From NCBI GenBank assembly GCA_021791495.1, contig JAJYWN010000075.1, forward strand, positions 81,702 to 145,701: 64,000 bases of DNA. The letters run 5' to 3'. Origin of the DNA: Bacillota bacterium. GTDB taxonomy: Bacteria > Bacillota > Sulfobacillia > JAJYWN01. A program made the position numbers and the translations under genes. A model generated the notes under the pieces. That model saw nothing but the letters and a program-made list of their open reading frames with translations. It did no database searches and had not been told where the DNA came from. Positions within the stretch are counted from its first letter, which is position 1. Every line of letters starts with the position of its first letter. Positions 16,139-25,519 of the stretch are shown in pieces.

Positions 16139-17356
16139 CTACCTCGAGTCTTGGTAGCTTTCCTTCAGCAGCCTCAGATAGTCGGACACGGCAATGTCAC
16201 GGCAGTTGTCGGGAGTGGAGCCGTTTCGGAATGAGGACTCTGCTAAGAAGGGGAAGTCCTCGGGCCGTACTTGCGGTAGGGAGCCGAACTTAGGGATGCC
16301 GATGTCTGTGGCAAGCCGGGCGAGTTCTTCGACCAGAAGTCCGGCAGCCTCAGACGGCGTCAAGCCACCCAGGGGCAAGCGGCACGTGGCGGCGACGCGG
16401 GCGTGGCGCTCCGGAGCGGCGGGGGCGTTGAAGGCAGTTACCGCCGGGAAGAACATCGAGTTAGCCACCCCATGCGGGACATCGTAGAGTCCGCCCAAGG
16501 CCTCAGCCAGGCAGTGGACCGCGCCCACATCGGAGTGCGAGAAAGCGATCCCCGCCATCAAGGACCCCACCATCATGTCGTAGCGGGCTTCCTTGTCGTG
16601 TCCGTCCCGCACCACCCGCCGCAGGGCGGGGTAGATGCGGGCGATGGCCGCCAAGGCCATGGCGTCGGACACGGGATTGGCGGCCCGGCAGGTGTAGGCT
16701 TCGACCGCGTGGACCAGGGCGTCCATGCCGGTGGAAGCCGTCAGCCCGACCGGCAGGGCGTAGGTGGTCTCGGGGTCAACCACGGCCAACTTGGGGGCCA
16801 GTTTGATATCCTTCACCGTCATCTTGAAGCGGCGCCCGGTGTCGGTGATGACCGCCGACCGCGTGACTTCGGATCCGGTGCCGGCGGTGGTCGGCACGGC
16901 CACGATGGGCGGTACCTCGCCGGGCACGCGTCCGCGGCCCTCGTAATCGCCAATACGGCCGGGGTGGGTGGTGAGGACGGCGATGGCCTTAGCCTCGTCG
17001 ATGACCGAACCACCGCCCACCGCCACGATAAGGTCAGCGCCAAAGTGGCGAGCGATCTCACCACCGGCGTTGCAGTCGACGTCTTTGGGGTTAGGCTGGA
17101 CCTGGTCGAAACGTTCGCAGACGAATCCGGCCTGGCGCAGGGAGTCTTCCACGGCGGGAGCGATGCCGGCCCGGATAAGGCCGGCGTCGGTGACGACCAG
17201 AGCGCGTGGGCTGGAGCCGCCAGCCGCCGGCGAGGTCCGCCGGCCGCCGCTGGTGGTCGACCCCACCAACGCTACCGCCAGTTTTCCCGTCTCTCCCAAG
17301 CGGCCGTTCCCCACTTCCACCCGCGTCGGCAGGTGAAATCCGAAGGTCCCGTCCAT
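16139..17356 (-). CDS. Iron-containing alcohol dehydrogenase
   Basis: Group III (Fe-dependent) NAD(P) alcohol dehydrogenase, 405 residues from ATG 17356. Visible motifs: DLIVAVGGGSVIDEAKAIA for nucleotide binding, PTTAGTGSEVTRSAVI, and the metal site residues in TGMDALVHAVEAY and in HCLAEALGGLYDVPHGVANS. An N-terminal TTG (17377) would add seven residues, but ATG is better placed to start the usual FGFHLPTRVEVG strand. A Ser/Gly-rich insert (about residues 32-52, STTSGGRRTSPAAGGSS) breaks the first strand-loop region and is unlike typical members. It is monocistronic and divergent from the large secreted protein. Substrate cannot be told from sequence. Confidence 0.88.
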   Translation of the reverse strand: MDGTFGFHLPTRVEVGNGRLGETGKLAVALVGSTTSGGRRTSPAAGGSSPRALVVTDAGLIRAGIAPAVEDSLRQAGFVCERFDQVQPNPKDVDCNAGGEIARHFGADLIVAVGGGSVIDEAKAIAVLTTHPGRIGDYEGRGRVPGEVPPIVAVPTTAGTGSEVTRSAVITDTGRRFKMTVKDIKLAPKLAVVDPETTYALPVGLTASTGMDALVHAVEAYTCRAANPVSDAMALAAIARIYPALRRVVRDGHDKEARYDMMVGSLMAGIAFSHSDVGAVHCLAEALGGLYDVPHGVANSMFFPAVTAFNAPAAPERHARVAATCRLPLGGLTPSEAAGLLVEELARLATDIGIPKFGSLPQVRPEDFPFLAESSFRNGSTPDNCRDIAVSDYLRLLKESYQDSR

Positions 17357-17393
17357 AGCCAGTCCCAACCTTTCCAACAGCTAAAACGCCGAA

Positions 17394-17411
17394 ATCACCC
17401 CTGCGGGTGAT
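17394..17411 (+). promoter_or_regulatory. Palindrome ATCACCC-N4-GGGTGAT upstream of the secreted HEXXH protein
   Basis: A perfect 7-bp inverted repeat with a 4-nt centre (CTGC), 85 bp before the start at 17496. The identical arms occur at 50482-50499, 99 bp before the start of another large secreted protein. This suggests a shared operator or other cis element, although a hairpin cannot be excluded. Confidence 0.4.
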
Positions 17412-17495
17412 AGGCTCGGCCGGCGTCATGTAGTACAAAAAAGCCAGATGCCGAGGAGCCTCTCGTCACTTCGAATACGCTTGGGAGGTACGCCA

Positions 17496-20400
17496 ATGTC
17501 CAGACGCCCCCCCGTCCGCATCGCCAGGTATTTCGTCTTCCTGCTCATTCTACCCTTGTTAGTTGTGACGGACGGCGCGCTGCCGGTGCCGGTGGCCGCC
17601 CAGGGGACGACGGCCACGGCCGGGACGACGACCGTCACCCCGCCGCCGGTGAACACCAGCTGGCTCACAGCGGAGCAGCAGGTGGAAGTCCAGGCTAACG
17701 TCGCGTACCTCCAGAACCAAGTGCAATACCTGCGACAGATGGCGCAGAAGTACCCGGAGCAGAGTTTTGATGTCTGGGCCGACAAGCTTGCCCGCCGAAT
17801 AGCAACCGTCCAGGGTGCCACCTACGTTTGGTCCCCGACTATACCGGGCACCGATGCCCAGGCCACCGCCATCGCCGGCAGCTACGTCCTCCTCCCTCCG
17901 AACTTCTTCGACCCGGGCGGGTACGTGGAGCGAACCTACACCTCCGCCACGCCTCCTGATGTCGCCGCCCAGATCCGGGCCGAGAACGACCTGGTCCGGA
18001 ACCGCCTCCGCGCCGACAAGTCCAGCATCTTGATACACGAGGCCATGCACCTGCACCAAGGCCTGATCCGGCGGATGCTGGTGAACATCGGCAACCGACT
18101 GTGGCTGACCGACCGGAGCATGGAGGTCGAACCCTACAAGGAACAGTACCTGTGGCTGCGCCTTTTTGGCATGGACAACAACAGCTCGGAACTGATCTCG
18201 GTCCTGAACAACCTGGCGGACCTGGGTCTGGTGCGCCGCTCCGGAAACGGCACGGCGCTGACCGACTTTGACACGTCGACGCTGGACGGTACCCTTAGCC
18301 TGAACACTGCGGTGCAGGACTTGGTCAAGGACGGCCTGGCCAAGGCGGCTCAACGCCCCCGCCCTAGCACCCAGCCGACGACCCCGACCACCAGCGCCCC
18401 ATCGGGCGCGCAGCCCGGCGCCCCTTCGCCCTCCAGCGACATCTACCAGTACCTTTCGTGGAACTGGCTCTATTGGGATATGCCTTCCGAGAACTTCGGC
18501 GGCCCGGACGCCGCCGCCCAGGCCGGCCTGCAGAAGATCGTGAAGACCTACGGTAACTCGGACTCTTACGTGAAGCTGGGGATGGACGACATCAACTTGT
18601 GGTCCGCCCCCACCCTGGTCTGGGCTAAACCCAGCTCCAACCACGAGAGTATCTACACCTACATGTCCACCTTCACGCCCTATCTCTGGGACGGCTCCTA
18701 CGATACCGCCCGGGACCGGGTGTCATACCACCCGGCAGGCCAAGAGGTCGTATTGATCTACGTCCAGGAAGGCTACCGGCTGCCCGAGAACGACTTCCGC
18801 TACTTCATGCACGGCTATCGGGAGCACCTGGTGACCAACCGGGCGCCGGTGGTGAACGGTGTGTCTTGGGAAGGAGTCTTGCGCCGCGGTCAGACCGTAA
18901 CCTTGCATGCCGATGCCTCCGACCCCGACGGCGACACCACCTCGGTGTGGTGGTTCATCGACAGTGCCTATTCGTCGAAGACCGGATCCGTGGTCCACAT
19001 TCCCATCGGCGTCGGCCGCGACCTGAAGTGGCATGTCCCGGTGGACCTGTATGGATGTACTTCCCTGGGTAACTTCTACGTCGTCGTCCAGGACAGCAAG
19101 GGTGGGATGGGCGAGCGCACCCAAGGCATGAGCATCAGCGGGGAGCAGGAGTACATTGAGGTCATCTCGATGACCCAGAACCCCAACCCCGCCGACGTGG
19201 GCGGGCCGGTGACCATGACGGCGGAGCTTGGCATCATCACCCCGGGCGACATCAGCGCCGTCTTCAAAGTGAACGACCAGACTCCGGCCCCGACGACGGC
19301 GGCGGTGATGGGGGCCTTCGAACCGAACTGGGGGACAGATGGCCGGTGGCGGCATACCGTCAGCGCCACCATCTCGCCCTTGGCCCGCGGGGACTACGTG
19401 AAGCTCTACGTGACGAACAGCCTTATGGGGATGAAGCTTGGTGAGAGCTATCCCCAGACCTACAACATCGTCCCTTCGGACAAGGACCTGCTAGACGCGG
19501 CGGCGGCGGAGGCGGCCAAGAAGCTGGAGCAGGCTCAGGCGAAGTTGGCGGAAGTGCAGGCCACCGTCAATCAACTGAAGACCGAACGCCAGCTTTACGT
19601 CGACTACGACCCCGGCTTCCTCTCCTCGAAGATGTGGGACGTCAGCGCCCGGGCCCAGGGGTACGTGGACTGGCGCCTCGGGAAGGCTCAGGCGGATATG
19701 GCCTGGGGGACCAACTACACGGTGACGTTGCTTAAGGACGACTCGGTGGCCTTCCTGGAGGCGGCCCTGGGGCTTTCGGGGCGGGTGGGCGGCATCGGCG
19801 ATGACGGCGCCATCCGCGATGCCCTTGGCTATCAGGACTATGTCGACGTGGCGGCCTACTCTCGGGTACGGGCCGTGGCGCGGAACAGCGCGACCGTGCT
19901 GGAGTTGGTCAAACGATACCTGGCCTACTTAGGGAAGGCTAACGCCGCGCTACAGAAGGTGCAGGAAGCGCGCGATCTGGCGCCTGGCAAGGTCGAAGAC
20001 ACCGCGGCCTCGCTCACCCAGGCCCTGAATGACCTTCCTGTTAACCTGAAGGCAGGCCTCGCCGACATGGAGATTATCGAACAGGGCGCGGCCAAGTTCC
20101 CGGGCATTCTGGCGGTTTGGCCCGGAGCTTCGAGCTACCCGCAAGGGGGCGGTGGGGGGACGCCGGCACCGAAGCCCATCACCATCTCGGTGAACGGCGC
20201 GCCGGTGTCGGGCGACGTCCAGCCTCAAGTGATCAATGACCGCACCATGGTCCCCATCCGCTTCGTGGCCGAAGCCTTGCAGGCTATCGTGAAGTGGCGC
20301 GGGGATGATAAGAGCGTACTTATCACCTCGAAGGGGAAGCCGGAGACCGCCCCCCCCATGGGCAACGGTCAGCTGCGCGTGGTGGTGGACGGTCGCGAGG

Positions 20401-21224
20401 TAGTGGGTGATGTCCCGCCGCAGATCATTGACGGGCGGACCCTGGTACCAGTGCGCTTCGTGGCCCAGGCTCTTGGTGCCGAGGTCCAGTGGGACGGGAC
20501 AGAGCGACGGGTCATCATCACCACTTCCGGCTCAGCGGGTGGAACCACCACGCCACCCTCCACCGGCGACACCAAGCCGCCGTCCGGGACCCCCGCCACC
20601 ACGACGTGGAGTGAGTGGCTGGTTGGGACTTCGGGACTCAACCTACCCTGGGATCAGGACAACAAGCGGCCCGGCAACTCTCCCTGGTACGTCAGCGGTA
20701 GCGAAATTGGCTACTCTGGCTGGGGTGATGGCATGTATCACCATGACTTCATCATCACCCAAGAGGATTACGACGTGTCCGACATCCTCGTTACCTTCGA
20801 GGCCACGGGTTCGTTCCGAACGACTCTAGGCTACACTGGGCCGCTCATCGCCTTCGCCACGGCGGCCGACATTCACAGCTCGGTCGCGGCCGACAAGACC
20901 CTGGGAGTCGCCGCCAGCTACAGCTGGGAATCCGGGAAGCAAGACCGCGGCGTCATTCTTTACGGCTACGGCTCGGGGGCTCAGCAATACTCCGCCGACC
21001 AGTTCATTGACTATGGGGACGAGACGTTCCGGTCGTATTCCTTGCGTATCAAGGATGGGAGGATGACCCTGACCCTTCCGAGTGGATCGACCTTGTCCAC
21101 GGGCACCCCCGCCGCCCAGGCCGGGCTGCGACTCCCGCTGGTTATCGCCATGCGCCAGTATGACTCGGGGAGAATCTACTCGACCCAGATCCGGAACCTA
21201 AAGGTTGTGGAACACCCACGGTAG
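17496..21224 (+). CDS. Large secreted protein with HEXXH motif and two copper-amine-oxidase-N domains
   Basis: 1242 residues from ATG 17496 (GGGAGG, 7-nt spacing). A signal peptide (YFVFLLILPLLVV...PVPVAAQ) leads to an N-terminal domain carrying LIHEAMHLHQG, His181-Glu182...His185, with Glu210 or Glu212 as a possible third zinc ligand, so a gluzincin-type metallopeptidase is plausible. A beta-sandwich region with DASDPDGDTTSVWW follows (about 465-560), then a second beta domain, a coiled coil near 665-705, two copies of the copper-amine-oxidase N-terminal-like repeat (VNGAPVSGDVQPQVI and VDGREVVGDVPPQII, each with VP[IV]RFVA) near 893-1010, a Thr/Pro linker, and a C-terminal lectin-like domain of about 200 residues. 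Extracellular, perhaps wall-associated. No known protein with this full architecture comes to mind. Confidence 0.75.
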   Translation: MSRRPPVRIARYFVFLLILPLLVVTDGALPVPVAAQGTTATAGTTTVTPPPVNTSWLTAEQQVEVQANVAYLQNQVQYLRQMAQKYPEQSFDVWADKLARRIATVQGATYVWSPTIPGTDAQATAIAGSYVLLPPNFFDPGGYVERTYTSATPPDVAAQIRAENDLVRNRLRADKSSILIHEAMHLHQGLIRRMLVNIGNRLWLTDRSMEVEPYKEQYLWLRLFGMDNNSSELISVLNNLADLGLVRRSGNGTALTDFDTSTLDGTLSLNTAVQDLVKDGLAKAAQRPRPSTQPTTPTTSAPSGAQPGAPSPSSDIYQYLSWNWLYWDMPSENFGGPDAAAQAGLQKIVKTYGNSDSYVKLGMDDINLWSAPTLVWAKPSSNHESIYTYMSTFTPYLWDGSYDTARDRVSYHPAGQEVVLIYVQEGYRLPENDFRYFMHGYREHLVTNRAPVVNGVSWEGVLRRGQTVTLHADASDPDGDTTSVWWFIDSAYSSKTGSVVHIPIGVGRDLKWHVPVDLYGCTSLGNFYVVVQDSKGGMGERTQGMSISGEQEYIEVISMTQNPNPADVGGPVTMTAELGIITPGDISAVFKVNDQTPAPTTAAVMGAFEPNWGTDGRWRHTVSATISPLARGDYVKLYVTNSLMGMKLGESYPQTYNIVPSDKDLLDAAAAEAAKKLEQAQAKLAEVQATVNQLKTERQLYVDYDPGFLSSKMWDVSARAQGYVDWRLGKAQADMAWGTNYTVTLLKDDSVAFLEAALGLSGRVGGIGDDGAIRDALGYQDYVDVAAYSRVRAVARNSATVLELVKRYLAYLGKANAALQKVQEARDLAPGKVEDTAASLTQALNDLPVNLKAGLADMEIIEQGAAKFPGILAVWPGASSYPQGGGGGTPAPKPITISVNGAPVSGDVQPQVINDRTMVPIRFVAEALQAIVKWRGDDKSVLITSKGKPETAPPMGNGQLRVVVDGREVVGDVPPQIIDGRTLVPVRFVAQALGAEVQWDGTERRVIITTSGSAGGTTTPPSTGDTKPPSGTPATTTWSEWLVGTSGLNLPWDQDNKRPGNSPWYVSGSEIGYSGWGDGMYHHDFIITQEDYDVSDILVTFEATGSFRTTLGYTGPLIAFATAADIHSSVAADKTLGVAASYSWESGKQDRGVILYGYGSGAQQYSADQFIDYGDETFRSYSLRIKDGRMTLTLPSGSTLSTGTPAAQAGLRLPLVIAMRQYDSGRIYSTQIRNLKVVEHPR

Positions 21225-21280
21225 AAACTAAGGCCTGAATCCATTCTTTGGGGCGCGGGCCCCAGAAGGGACAGGTCAAA

Positions 21281-22657
21281 GTGACTTCCACCGCCACCAA
21301 CGGATCGAGCGAGCCGGGCGCCAGCCCCTATGTGGCGCCGGCCCCACTTTACAAGACGGCGGCCGCCCTGAGGAGCGGCCGTTTGCCTTTGCGGCAGTAC
21401 ATCGACGAACTGTGCGACCGGATCGAGGCGGTTGAGCCGCACATCCAGGCCTTTGTGCCGGCAGAGATGCCACCGGAGTCACAGACCAGACGGGCGCGGC
21501 TTCTCCTCGAGGCGGCGGAACTGGAAGCCCGCTATCCCGACCCCGCCGGCCGGCCGCCCTTGTATGGCATTCCGGTCGGTGTGAAGGACATCTTCCTGGT
21601 CGACGGCTTCCCGACGCGGGCGGGGTCGGCCTTGCCGCCGGAGGAGTTCACCGGACCGGAAGCCGCCTGCGTCCGCGCCCTACGCGCCGCCGGGGCGCTG
21701 ATAGTCGGGAAAACAGTAACGGCCGAGTTCGCCGCCTCCGAACCGGGTCCGGCACGCAACCCCCATAACCTTGAACACACGCCGGGCGGCTCCAGCAGCG
21801 GATCGGCGGCGGCCGTGGCAGCGGGGATGGCGGCCTTGGCCTTGGGAACGCAGACCGTTGGGTCCGTCATCCGGCCGGCTTCTTTCTGTGGGGTGGTCGG
21901 GGTCAAGCCCAGCTACGGGCGGATTCCGACGGATGGACTCATCTTCTACTCCCGCTCGGTTGATACCATTGGGTATTTCACGCAGGACGTGGCGGGGGCG
22001 CAATTGGCGGCGTCGGTGCTCATGCCTGACTGGCGCGGGCTTCCCGACGCGCCGGCGACGCGCAGGCCGATTCTGGGCATCCCCGAAGGGTCGTACCTCG
22101 CACAGGCGTCGGAGGACGGATTGGCGGCCCTGGAAGGGCAGGCCGCGCTGTTACAGGAGAAAGGTTACACCGTTAGGCGCGTCCAAGCCCTCCAGAACAT
22201 CTCCGACATCAACCACCGCCACCATGCCATGGCCACGACGGAGTTTGCCGCCGAACATGCCATCTTGTTCCCGAAATACGAGTCCCTTTACCGGTCGCGT
22301 ACGGCCAATGCCGTGCGCCAGGGCCGCGGCCACGGCCTGGCTGAGGTCGAACACGGGCGCCAGGGACGGCTTCTCCTGCGGCAGGACTTGGAGGGGCAGA
22401 TGCGGCGGGAAGGGATCGACCTCTGGGTCTGCCCGGCGGCGCCGGGCGCGGCGCCCGAAGGCATCGGCAGCACCGGTAACCCCATCATGAACCTGCCCTG
22501 GAGTCACAGTGGCATGCCGGTGGTGGCTCTGCCGGCCGGGTACGCCGATAACGGCCTGCCCCTCGGGCTCCAGTTCATCGCCCCCTTTGGCCACGACGAG
22601 CAACTCCTGGCCTGGGCCGAAGGGCTGGCCCAGGCACTTTCTCCTTTCTCCGAGTAG
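21281..22657 (+). CDS. Amidase signature family hydrolase
   Basis: 458 residues from GTG 21281; a TTG at 21248 would add 11. The Ser-cisSer-Lys triad is visible: Lys in IPVGVKDIF, the Gly/Ser-rich loop TPGGSSSGSAAAVAAG, and the nucleophile region TQTVGSVIRPASFCGVVGVKPSYGR-type signature (GSVIRP). The C-terminus has the family LPWSHSGMPVVALPAG segment. It hydrolyses an amide of unknown identity; GatA is unlikely, as no gatB or gatC is nearby. It is followed after 55 bp by a YtcJ-type amidohydrolase, so both may act in one catabolic route for an amide or N-acyl compound. Confidence 0.88.
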   Translation: MTSTATNGSSEPGASPYVAPAPLYKTAAALRSGRLPLRQYIDELCDRIEAVEPHIQAFVPAEMPPESQTRRARLLLEAAELEARYPDPAGRPPLYGIPVGVKDIFLVDGFPTRAGSALPPEEFTGPEAACVRALRAAGALIVGKTVTAEFAASEPGPARNPHNLEHTPGGSSSGSAAAVAAGMAALALGTQTVGSVIRPASFCGVVGVKPSYGRIPTDGLIFYSRSVDTIGYFTQDVAGAQLAASVLMPDWRGLPDAPATRRPILGIPEGSYLAQASEDGLAALEGQAALLQEKGYTVRRVQALQNISDINHRHHAMATTEFAAEHAILFPKYESLYRSRTANAVRQGRGHGLAEVEHGRQGRLLLRQDLEGQMRREGIDLWVCPAAPGAAPEGIGSTGNPIMNLPWSHSGMPVVALPAGYADNGLPLGLQFIAPFGHDEQLLAWAEGLAQALSPFSE

Positions 22658-22712
22658 ACCCGGTTCCCCGAAGAAGCGGGGCGGCTCCCTACCTATCGAG
22701 GAGGTCCTATCG

Positions 22713-24488
22713 ATGAACGGCAAGGCGGACGTCGTTTTCCTTGGCGGCAGCGTTCTGACGGTGGACGCGCGCAACACGGTGGCCGGCGCGGTAGCGGTGA
22801 AGGGTGACCGCATCCTTGCCACCGGGGCTTCGCGCGACATCGGGGGCCTGGTGGGGCCGGATACGAAGGTCTACCGGCTGCATGGGGAGACAGTGATGCC
22901 GGGGTTCATCGAGGCCCACAATCACATGAGCGGCTACGGGCTGGACCGTTTGGGGGTGGACTGTAAGAACGGAGTCAACTCCATCGAGGACATCAAGGTG
23001 CGCATCCGCAAGGCGGCGCAGTCCGCGACGGAAGCCGTGGCAGGGTCGGCAGCGACTTCGGCCTCGTCCTCCGCGGGCGGCTGGATCAGGGCTTGGGGCT
23101 ACGACCAGTCCAAGCTGGCCGAGCAGCGCCATCCCACGCGGTGGGATCTGGACGAGGTGGCGCCGGATCGCCCCGTCATTCTGCGGCGCACGTGCGGGCA
23201 CATCGCCGTGGCCAACACGCGAGCCCTCCAGCTAGTGGGCGTGTTGAGGGATGGTGGTAGGGGCGTTGGGGGCGGCGGGGGCGGGACTGCCGGGGAAGGT
23301 GATCGTGCCGGGCGCGTCGGGCATGAAGGCGGTCGGGACCTAGTCGACCCGCCGGGCGGCAAGTTCGGCCGGACCGAGGACGGGCGGTTGAACGGAGTCC
23401 TGTACGAGGCCGCCCAGCAGGTCTTGCGTAAGGCGGCGGCGCCCAGTTACGAGGAAGTCCGCCAGGCCATGCTGGTCACCGATCGAGATTATGTTAGGCT
23501 CGGCATCACGTCAAGCCACGACGCCGGCAGCGCCGAGGGCGCCCACCGGGCCATGGCCGAGAACGCCGCTTCAGGCGCCTCAAAGCTACGCATCTATTTC
23601 ATGATCCGGGGCGGGGCGGATAACACCATGGCCCGGAACTTCTATGGGACCGGCCTGTCCACCGGGTTCGGGAATGATCGGCTGCGTATCGGCCCCTATA
23701 AGGCCATGACCGATGGCAGCTCCAGTGGGCCGACGGCGGGCACGCGCCAACCATACACCAGCCAGCCCGATAACAGTGGAATCCTGTACTTCTCCCAGAA
23801 AGAGCTGAATGAACTCATTGAGGAGGCCCACGCTCACGGGTACCAGGTGACTACCCACGCGGTAGGCGACCGGGCCATCGAGATGACCTTGAACGCCATC
23901 GAAAGTGCCCTCAGCAAGTGGCCGCGCGCCGACCACCGCCACCGCATCGAACACTGCGCTATCTGCCCCCCCGACCTCGTCGAGCGCGTCAAGCGTCTGG
24001 GTGTGGTCCCAGTGGCCCAGCCCATCTTCTTCTGGGAGTTCGGCGACGGCTACCTGCGGAATTACGGGCCGGAGCGAGTGCGTTGGATGTTCCCGGCACG
24101 CACCTACGCCGCCGAAGGCATCATCGCCGCCGGTAGCTCCGACTGCCCGGTGACGCGGGTCGACCCGGTTTGGGGCATCTACGAGGCCCTCAGCCGCACC
24201 ACCGTGGGCGGCCAGAGCGCGGGCGCCGAGGAGCGGATCGGCCTCTTTGACGCCGTCCGGATGTTTACCATCAACGGCGCCTACGCCAGCTTCGAGGAGA
24301 AGATCAAGGGCAGCTTGGAGCCTGGTAAGCTGGCCGACCTCATCGTCCTCGACCGCAACCTCATCGGTAGTTGCCCGGAGGATATCCGCGACGCGGCGGT
24401 GGCCTTGACGATGATCGGTGGAGAAGTGGCATACCAACTTCCGGGGGAGATTGGCGCATCGACCTCCGAGGAGACTTTGCGACGGTAG
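22713..24488 (+). CDS. YtcJ-type metal-dependent amidohydrolase
   Basis: 591 residues from ATG 22713 behind GAGGAGGTC. Amidohydrolase family 3 (YtcJ/NfdA-like): N-terminal composite beta domain (VVFLGGSVLTVDA), metal site GFIEAHNHMSGYG, later ligands in TTHAVGDRAIEM and HRIEHCAI, the Asp in AAGSSDCPVTRVDP, and the C-terminal GSLEPGKLADLIVLD. Two low-complexity inserts are present: SATEAVAGSAATSASSSAGG near 105-125, and a Gly-rich run (DGGRGVGGGGGGTAGEG) near 172-205 that extends a surface loop. It probably hydrolyses an N-formyl, N-acyl or related amide; it lies downstream of the amidase on the same strand. Confidence 0.88.
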   Translation: MNGKADVVFLGGSVLTVDARNTVAGAVAVKGDRILATGASRDIGGLVGPDTKVYRLHGETVMPGFIEAHNHMSGYGLDRLGVDCKNGVNSIEDIKVRIRKAAQSATEAVAGSAATSASSSAGGWIRAWGYDQSKLAEQRHPTRWDLDEVAPDRPVILRRTCGHIAVANTRALQLVGVLRDGGRGVGGGGGGTAGEGDRAGRVGHEGGRDLVDPPGGKFGRTEDGRLNGVLYEAAQQVLRKAAAPSYEEVRQAMLVTDRDYVRLGITSSHDAGSAEGAHRAMAENAASGASKLRIYFMIRGGADNTMARNFYGTGLSTGFGNDRLRIGPYKAMTDGSSSGPTAGTRQPYTSQPDNSGILYFSQKELNELIEEAHAHGYQVTTHAVGDRAIEMTLNAIESALSKWPRADHRHRIEHCAICPPDLVERVKRLGVVPVAQPIFFWEFGDGYLRNYGPERVRWMFPARTYAAEGIIAAGSSDCPVTRVDPVWGIYEALSRTTVGGQSAGAEERIGLFDAVRMFTINGAYASFEEKIKGSLEPGKLADLIVLDRNLIGSCPEDIRDAAVALTMIGGEVAYQLPGEIGASTSEETLRR

Positions 24489-24510
24489 AGCGCAAAGTTA
24501 GGGGGTAAAA

Positions 24511-24671
24511 GGTCGGTTTTCCGGACAGTTCACATCCTCAAAGGATCCGGGTTTCCGGACACTAGGCCCGCAAAGAGCTGTTTGCGGCCAAGAACCGGGA
24601 AGGCAGTTGACATAACTGCGACTTCCGTCCGGGTTTCCGACATTACGGCGGAAGCTAATGTCCGGTTTTCC
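24511..24671. repeat. Cluster of TGTCCGGAAA-type repeats resembling IS21-family ends
   Basis: Between the amidohydrolase and the M50 gene (24489-24781) are four related sequences: TGTCCGGAAAACCGACC (minus, 24511-24527), GTGTCCGGAAACCCGGATC (minus, 24544-24562), TAATGTCGGAAACCCGGAC (minus, 24627-24645) and TAATGTCCGGTTTTCC (plus, 24656-24671). Multiple short TTTCCGACA/TGTCCGG repeats near one end are typical of IS21-family termini. No transposase remains. The short minus-strand ORF here (24498-24773) includes the repeats and is probably not a gene. Confidence 0.35.
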
Positions 24672-24781
24672 TACCCTTTGACCGCTTGACGGTACTTCTT
24701 GTTCGGGGCGCCGGGGCCCTTGGAAGGTCTGGCCCTTCTTCCGAGCCAATTGGGCCTCATCGTAAGCGAGCATAACGACAG

Positions 24782-25519
24782 CTAGAACTTCCCGCGCAGT
24801 GAGAAGCGGACCTGGAAGATGGCGTCAAGGGACATCAAGGTGATTCCTCCCACGAGCCACGCCCAGAATATCACAAGGGCCTTGGCCAGATGGGCCTTGG
24901 CCATGGGCGGGCCGCTACTGCCCCCGCCGCCGATGAGCTCGCCGCCGCTGCGCTTGCCGCCGGTGCACCTGTCCCCGCCGCTAGCACTACCGGTACCACC
25001 GCCGCCGCCCGTGGCGCCCGTTGAGCCCGGGCCCGGTTTTCCGCTGTCCCAGCGGGAGAACAGATAGGCCAGCCCGGGCAGAGAGATTCCCACGAACACG
25101 GCGGGCAAGATCAAGACGTTCCAGCCCAGGTGGGCCGAAACCACCTCCAGGTCGTTGCCCCAGGAGTGGGAGGCCAGGTCGACGACGAGGTTGATGATGG
25201 CCCCGGAAACGGCCAGGAACAGGTTGGCAAGCCCACCGAAGAGACCCCAAAGTCTGGCGGCGGAGGCTCTTCCGTCGCCAAGCCAGTAAAGGCACACTCC
25301 CAAATAACCCAGGATCACGTTCACGACAGGTCCGGCCAGCGTGCCCACGGCGTCCACCCGGATGTTCTCCGGAGTGACCCGGACCAACGGATAGTTGTGA
25401 CTGAGGCCCAGCAAACTCGGGATTCCGAATAGGTGATGCCCAAGCTCGTGGAGGAAGATTCCCGCCATGCTGGACACGTAAAGATAGAGAAATGCCTTGT
25501 TTAGCGACTTCTCGACCAA
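24782..25519 (-). CDS. M50-family (site-2 protease-like) membrane metallopeptidase
   Basis: 245 residues from TTG 25519, chosen because GGAGG lies 7 nt upstream. The active-site helix GIFLHELGHHLFG carries HEXXH (His24, Glu25, His28), and a later membrane segment has VDAVGTLAGPVVNVILGYLGV, whose AGPVVN is the N/DPG-like motif supplying the third ligand region. Four to five membrane helices follow, then a long Gly/Ser-rich insert (about residues 165-205, with GGGGGTGSASGG and GGGGSSGP) before a last helix. It would cut a substrate within the membrane; no anti-sigma factor or other target is adjacent. Loosely spaced from the downstream gene and probably monocistronic. Confidence 0.75.
   Translation of the reverse strand: MVEKSLNKAFLYLYVSSMAGIFLHELGHHLFGIPSLLGLSHNYPLVRVTPENIRVDAVGTLAGPVVNVILGYLGVCLYWLGDGRASAARLWGLFGGLANLFLAVSGAIINLVVDLASHSWGNDLEVVSAHLGWNVLILPAVFVGISLPGLAYLFSRWDSGKPGPGSTGATGGGGGTGSASGGDRCTGGKRSGGELIGGGGSSGPPMAKAHLAKALVIFWAWLVGGITLMSLDAIFQVRFSLRGKF

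Noticed and set aside
16403..17410. 335-codon plus-strand frame over the iron alcohol dehydrogenase gene
   Set aside because: Antisense shadow. The minus-strand frame contains the complete, ordered motifs of the enzyme.
17394..17460. Cyclic di-GMP-I (GEMM) riboswitch before the HEXXH protein
   Set aside because: AAAGCCA and nearby stems are suggestive, but the GEMM core (CACGCACAGGGCAAACC-like) is missing.
24498..24773. 91-codon minus-strand ORF between the amidohydrolase and M50 genes
   Set aside because: It encodes the IS-end-like repeats and has no recognisable domain; more likely repeat DNA than a gene.
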